Below, in pieces: positions 7,298-10,957 of a stretch of DNA of 10,957 bases. The stretch spans positions 29,139 to 40,095 of the forward strand of contig NWUY0300005304.1 in assembly GCA_004151065.3 (NCBI GenBank). Direction: 5' to 3'. The stretch's first letter is position 1. Every line of letters starts with the position of its first letter. A model generated the notes under the pieces. It saw only the letters and a program-made list of their open reading frames with translations, was not told the DNA's origin and did not search any database. The DNA comes from Larix sibirica. Taxonomy: Eukaryota; Streptophyta; Pinopsida; Pinales; Pinaceae. The position numbers and the translations under genes are program-made.

Positions 7298-7848
7298 AAA
7301 TCTAGGGATGGCTGAGTTACACTAGATTTACAATCAACTTGTGGAGTGTAACATGATCAACATGGAGAACGAAAGATTCCATGAGCATTACATAAAGTTG
7401 ACAACCTTTGTAGGCACTGTTCGATGTATATGTTTGCATTCTTTGCTTGCCCTAGGTATGCTAAATGGTTGTCCTTTTTTGGTAGAATTTTAGATATATA
7501 CGTGGTGTGATAATTAATTTTGGTGAGCTTTTTATTTTTATTTTATAGTTTTTTTTAATTTTTAGAAAGAAGTAAATATATTCGTCTAGCCATTTAATTT
7601 GTTTTGTTGTTTGTGAATCTTAATTTGTGATTGGTAAACCTTAATTTGTAGTTAATAGATCATAAATTAAATATCATGAATATGTAATTTAATTTTTTTT
7701 AATTATTAAGTACCAGGAAGACATAATTTAACCTTTTTAAATAAAAAACTGATATTTAAAATTAGCAATTTTTAATCATCTTTATCATTTATTAAGATTG
7801 TCATGTCTGGACAGCTTAAATCTGAACCATTGAAAGGATAAAAAAATT

Positions 7849-7878
7849 AATATTCTTTAATTCAAAATAAAGAATATT
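7849..7878. repeat. AT-rich hairpin, 11-bp stem
   Basis: AATATTCTTTA at 7849-7859 pairs perfectly with TAAAGAATATT at 7868-7878 across an 8-base loop, and can extend by two pairs if a T-G pair is allowed. In such AT-rich DNA this is not strong evidence of function. Confidence 0.7.
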
Positions 7879-8702
7879 GATTTTTAATTAACATTAAAAT
7901 CCACATTAAAAGTGATTGAGTATTCAAAAAATAAAAAAGTCCATCTTCTCCGTTCTAAGGACCTGATCCCTCTGTTTCATCAGACCGTGAGAAATTCTCT
8001 CATCTATCAATATCAATATACAAAATTACAGAATGTCTGAACATATGGTATTATTGTGGCTAACGCTTAGAGAACAATCATGCAAAGATTGATAATATAC
8101 AAAATTGTGGAGTACATGAAAAATTGTATAATGTTATCATGGCTAAAGAAAATTATACAAAGCTTCATGATGTGCAAAATGAAAAATTGTAGAATGTGTA
8201 GAATTGTGTACAGAATACAATCAATGATGTTTGAAGTTCACACCAAACAAGGTAATGAAATTTCATTATCCCAAAGTGCCGATGCAAACGTGGGGAAACA
8301 TTCTATTTAAACTTTACAATATCATAAAAAGAAAATGAAATGTTACTGCATACTTAAAACAATTACATTATCAACTTCATAAAGAAATTATTTGAAACTC
8401 AAGATTTATTTTATAGGCGTTATTTCAAATTTAAAATAAGTAATTACAAAAACAATAAGGAGAAGCTCATTTCTCTCGTGTCACGATATTAGTTCCTTTG
8501 GCTCTTCGAAATAGATGACACTCTAAGAATTCTTTAAAAACCCTTGAGAGCAGTCAAGGGACTATGAAGACTACCAAGACTTCCATAATATCATTGATAC
8601 AAGTGCCAACTTCTCCCTTTTGCAGATTGACTTCCATCTAGATAAAAGTGGAGAGTAACACTAATAGGTGTTAATGAAGTTTTGATGAATATGTTACCCC
8701 GT

Positions 8703-8972
8703 GCGATCAGTACTTATTGAGCTTTTATTGACATGTTTGTTTACTTGTGCATTAATGGCGTACCTGCTCATGATCTTTGCTTTGCAGAATGAGCAACGGT
8801 TAAGCGGTGCAAAGGAATGTAATGGTATTATAAATCTTTATACTACAAGACTGCATGCATAATGGTATTATAAATCTCTTTCAAGACTCCATGCATAACG
8901 GTCTTATAAATCTCATTCCTTGGAAGAGTTTAGTATAACAATTAAATTTTTATTTATTCACAATTTTGTATT
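8703..8972 (+). repeat. Inverted-repeat arm B (inverted copy of the MYB 3' flank)
   Basis: Reverse-complement copy of 1210-1520. Similarity begins at GCGATCAGTA, corresponding to bases just past the MYB stop codon, and runs through GCAGAATGAGCAACGGTTAAG and GTTTAGTATAACAATTAA to TTTATTTATTCACAATTTTG. To its left I see no MYB coding sequence, so only the flank, not the gene, is present. The arm has an extra ~23 bp near 8721-8743 and lacks the ~95-bp segment of arm A. Confidence 0.85.
8821..8913 (+). repeat. Three tandem ~38-bp units within arm B
   Basis: Units beginning AATGGTATTATAAATCT at 8821 and 8861, and a diverged AACGGTCTTATAAATCT at 8897, are spaced 40 and 36 bp apart and joined by AAGACT-NN-ATGCAT sequence. 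Arm A (about 1370-1420, opposite strand) has only two such units, so the unit number changed after the two arms separated. Confidence 0.85.
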
Positions 8973-9780
8973 ATGCAGATATGTACAGCGTCAATCGTTC
9001 AACACAGAATTCACAACAAAACAAGCCACAGTGTCGGACTTTTATAGACTACTTGAGTTAATTTGTATTGGGCAAATTGTGAGTTTTTAGTAGTGTTCAA
9101 AAAGTTGTTTAAATGTATATGTTAGTAGGTAGATTTATAAAGTTTGTCATCATGGTCTAATAGATGGTCTAATAGGTAAGGGAGTAATTAAAAATTTACA
9201 AAAATGAATTTTTAAAATACATAAATAAATATATAAGATAATAATTTAAAAGAAAATATAATTTCAAATTAAAATCATTATTATATGAGATTTTTGATTT
9301 TTTTGAGCTGATCAACAAGATTAATCGGAGTGTAATAAGTCTACAATCTGGATTAATTTCATGGTCCTCGTAGTTATGTTTAAATACATCTTGATTAAAA
9401 TTTAAATAAGCTTGANNAAATATAAATAGATCAAAGTAACAAAAGCTTGTAATAAGGTTGCGGTAAAGTACCTTATGGTCTTTTATTGCTATTCAAAGGT
9501 TGGCTATAAACACTAATACGAATATAATGTTTCTATGCCATCATATAATAGTTATATCATATATTAGGACCTTAGCTAGGGGCATGATTCCGATGTCAAA
9601 ACAATGTAATAACTTGGTTGCTAAACAATGTTTTGACTTTGGTTTTAAACCTAACCATACCATAATATAATTGCAACTTCTAGCAATTCTAACCATGGCT
9701 TACACAACACTTGCTGACAGGTATACAATCCTACTTGGTAGATGTGATAATAAAGTGCATTAAAGTAAATCGGAGTGGAA
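8973..9780. other. AT-rich intergenic DNA, no gene recognised
   Basis: No ORF worth reporting. Local structures are a 9-bp inverted pair, GTCAAAACA at 9595-9603 with TGTTTTGAC at 9629-9637; the near-palindrome GGTTTTAAACC at 9641-9651; and AATTGC/GCAATT around 9669-9688. Confidence 0.5.
9416..9417. other. Ambiguous bases (NN)
   Basis: Two undetermined bases in AT-rich DNA. Unlike the Ns at 413 and 3897, I see no long repeat ending here, only a short AAGCTTG repeated on both sides. Confidence 0.9.
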
Positions 9781-10957
9781 AGTATAATGGCAACCTACGT
9801 GGCCAGTCTTCACGTGGTTTATTCGTTGGAAAAGCTGCTAGCCCTAACTACTCGGGCTTACCTCAATGAGGGCATAGCCACTGCATTCATTTGACAAGGG
9901 AAGGATTTGGAGAGGACGACAGGTTGCGAAAATGTAGGGTTTACAGTGTTGTTTTAGGAGGACCCTCTACAGGGTTCGATACCTCGACCTTCAACTTGTA
10001 GGTACTTCCACAGTGAACTCTCAGAGTGTCTTTCTTAATCGTTAAGTTTGTTAGATGATTTGGTTCAGGTTCTTATTGGTCGTGATCAAGTTAAGTTTCA
10101 AGTACCCGGATTCTTTTGCAAGGTAAGATACCAGGCTTGAAACCTGTTACTTCTATTGGTTTTCCTTAAGTTTACAGTTGCTTGTTATTTCTTTTCTTGA
10201 ACACTCCAAGATACCTCTTTAACAATACTTTTGTTTTTGTGACAGGTGCTCTTCGGTTTTGGGTTTCCATGCTCGAGTTTGAGTGATGGCAACTGCATAG
10301 CGACTGGTAAGCTTCGGTGGTTTCCCTTGTTGGCTTCAGCTCGGTGACTATCTGTCCTTGTTTTGGTTCTTAGCCGAGACTTTGTTTTTAAATGTATGGC
10401 TGTGGAAGGTGACCACCGTTGGGATGTTTGTGAACCGACTGGCAGCGTGGGGAGGATGAAATCCTCAACCCATTTCGGCATTAAGCCTGTAGTGTTTGTT
10501 TTCTGCGTATATGCTTTGTAAAAGAATGTAAGACATTTGAGAGGGTTTAACCCTCGGCTATTCTGGTTTAGATAAAAGATTTTGGTTCCTTTATCTTAAT
10601 GATTATTTATGTATGATGCCACTGAGAGCGCTGCTCTAGATTATCTGATAATTTAATTTTTTGTTTACGAACTATTGTGTGTTAAAGATGGCTAAGAGAC
10701 AAAGGTTTAAACCTTGTTTTGTGCAGTCAAAACCCTGAACCTGTAGGTTTCGATGGTAGCTTTGATAGTTTTGGGAAGTCAAACTTGAGAACTGAGTCTT
10801 ATTCTCATTTATCTATTTGGTTTTCAATGCAGACTAAGGTTCTACTAGGGTTGTAAAACCACTCTTTGATAATGATGCTAAATATGTTTCTTTGTTTTGG
10901 TTGTAGACTATGTACTGGAATCGTGACTAAAACTTTACTTTTGTTTGAGTGAGGGTA
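9781..10957. other. Less AT-rich, hairpin-rich segment without a recognised gene
   Basis: Base composition changes visibly near 9780: runs of A and T become rarer and GG/CC words commoner. No long ORF or domain is found; the 98-codon minus-strand frame at 10185-10481 is low in complexity and unsupported. Short perfect inverted repeats are frequent, e.g. GAGGAT-GAA-ATCCTC at 10452-10466, GAGGGTTTAACCCTC at 10541-10555, AGAGC-GCT-GCTCT at 10625-10637, AAGGTTTAAACCTT at 10702-10715 and GTTTTG/CAAAAC at 10716-10733. The segment runs off the window and could be part of a retroelement, or of introns or UTR of a gene lying to the right. Confidence 0.45.
9973..9983 (+). promoter_or_regulatory. tRNA-type B-box match
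   Basis: GGTTCGATACC fits the RNA polymerase III B-box consensus GGTTCGANNCC exactly, and AGGG before TTCGATA with CCTC after it resembles a T-arm. I do not find a convincing A box or cloverleaf upstream, so this is not a tRNA gene. A decayed tRNA-derived SINE is possible; so is chance. Confidence 0.3.

Larger units (their letters stand above)
6708..8702. other. AT-rich intergenic DNA, no gene recognised
   Basis: About 2 kb rich in A and T runs. I find no convincing gene on either strand. Minor structures are a 12-bp inverted pair (GATCCCTCTCCA at 7083-7094 and its complement at 7286-7297), an AT-rich hairpin with an 11-bp stem at 7849-7878, and a hairpin CCCTTGA/TCAAGGG at 8541-8560. Short open frames at 7353-7493 and 8080-8310 (both plus) match nothing I recognise. 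Confidence 0.5.

Noticed and set aside
7353-7493. 46-codon ORF with an NERFHEHYIK stretch faintly like the start of NSUN2-type RNA methyltransferases
   Set aside because: The resemblance covers about ten residues, the rest does not fit, and no catalytic motif or neighbouring exon is visible.
8080-8310. 76-codon plus-strand ORF
   Set aside because: Repetitive Lys/Ile/Met composition from AT-rich DNA; no known domain.
8541-8560. Hairpin CCCTTGA/TCAAGGG as a transcription terminator
   Set aside because: Intrinsic terminators of this type are bacterial and the window is plant nuclear DNA; there is no T tract or adjacent gene.
10185-10481. 98-codon minus-strand ORF
   Set aside because: Ser/Lys/Thr-rich, no domain, and it spans several of the short inverted repeats. 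Treated as chance.
9781-10957. C/D-box snoRNA cluster to explain the regularly spaced hairpins
   Set aside because: TGATG-like words occur near 10283, 10613 and 10868, but none gives a full C box with a matching D box and terminal stem at the right spacing.
1-10957. CRISPR array, tRNA or rRNA genes, LTR retrotransposon with a primer-binding site
   Set aside because: No regularly spaced identical repeats with unique spacers, no cloverleaf, no rRNA landmarks, and no initiator-tRNA primer-binding site such as TGGTATCAGAGC were found by eye.

Overview
The window looks like nuclear DNA of a land plant, most likely a seed plant. It is AT-rich and gene-poor, the only recognisable gene family has introns, and that family (R2R3-MYB) has its plant-specific form with introns at the two canonical positions. 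Nothing points to bacteria: there are no operons or closely packed long ORFs. Gymnosperm or angiosperm cannot be decided from the sequence.

Layout. Positions 1-910 are non-coding and hold two direct copies of a roughly 410-bp repeat. Positions 991-1186 hold a segment bounded by 16-bp direct repeats. Positions 1210-1520 are the 3' flank of the first MYB gene, and an inverted copy of this flank lies at 8703-8972. Positions 1548-3394 (minus strand) are an intact three-exon R2R3-MYB transcription factor gene (exons 166, 130 and 1144 bp; 479 aa). Positions 3898-5360 (minus strand) are a second, tandem MYB copy. It keeps exons 1 and 2 but is broken by a 19-bp net deletion in the R3 repeat, a later 2-bp deletion, and loss of its 3' end. 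The two copies form a direct tandem duplication (about 1954-3896 and 3898-6050) whose junction falls on a single N at 3897.

Upstream of both copies is a conserved block of about 53 bp containing ACCTACC, the AC-I/SMRE-type site bound by secondary-wall and phenylpropanoid MYBs. This suggests, but does not prove, MYB control of these MYB genes. Three small tandem duplications (29, 38 and 82 bp) have altered the stop-codon region and leader of gene 1 and the promoter of gene 2.

From 6060 to the right edge I find no convincing gene. This part holds a near-perfect foldback (6598-6707), AT-rich intergenic DNA, the inverted flank copy, and from about 9780 a less AT-rich segment with many short inverted repeats and a tRNA-type B-box match. 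I do not find a new multi-gene system. The best second-look items are the birth and decay of the tandem MYB pair, the shared AC element, the inverted flank copy and the foldback.
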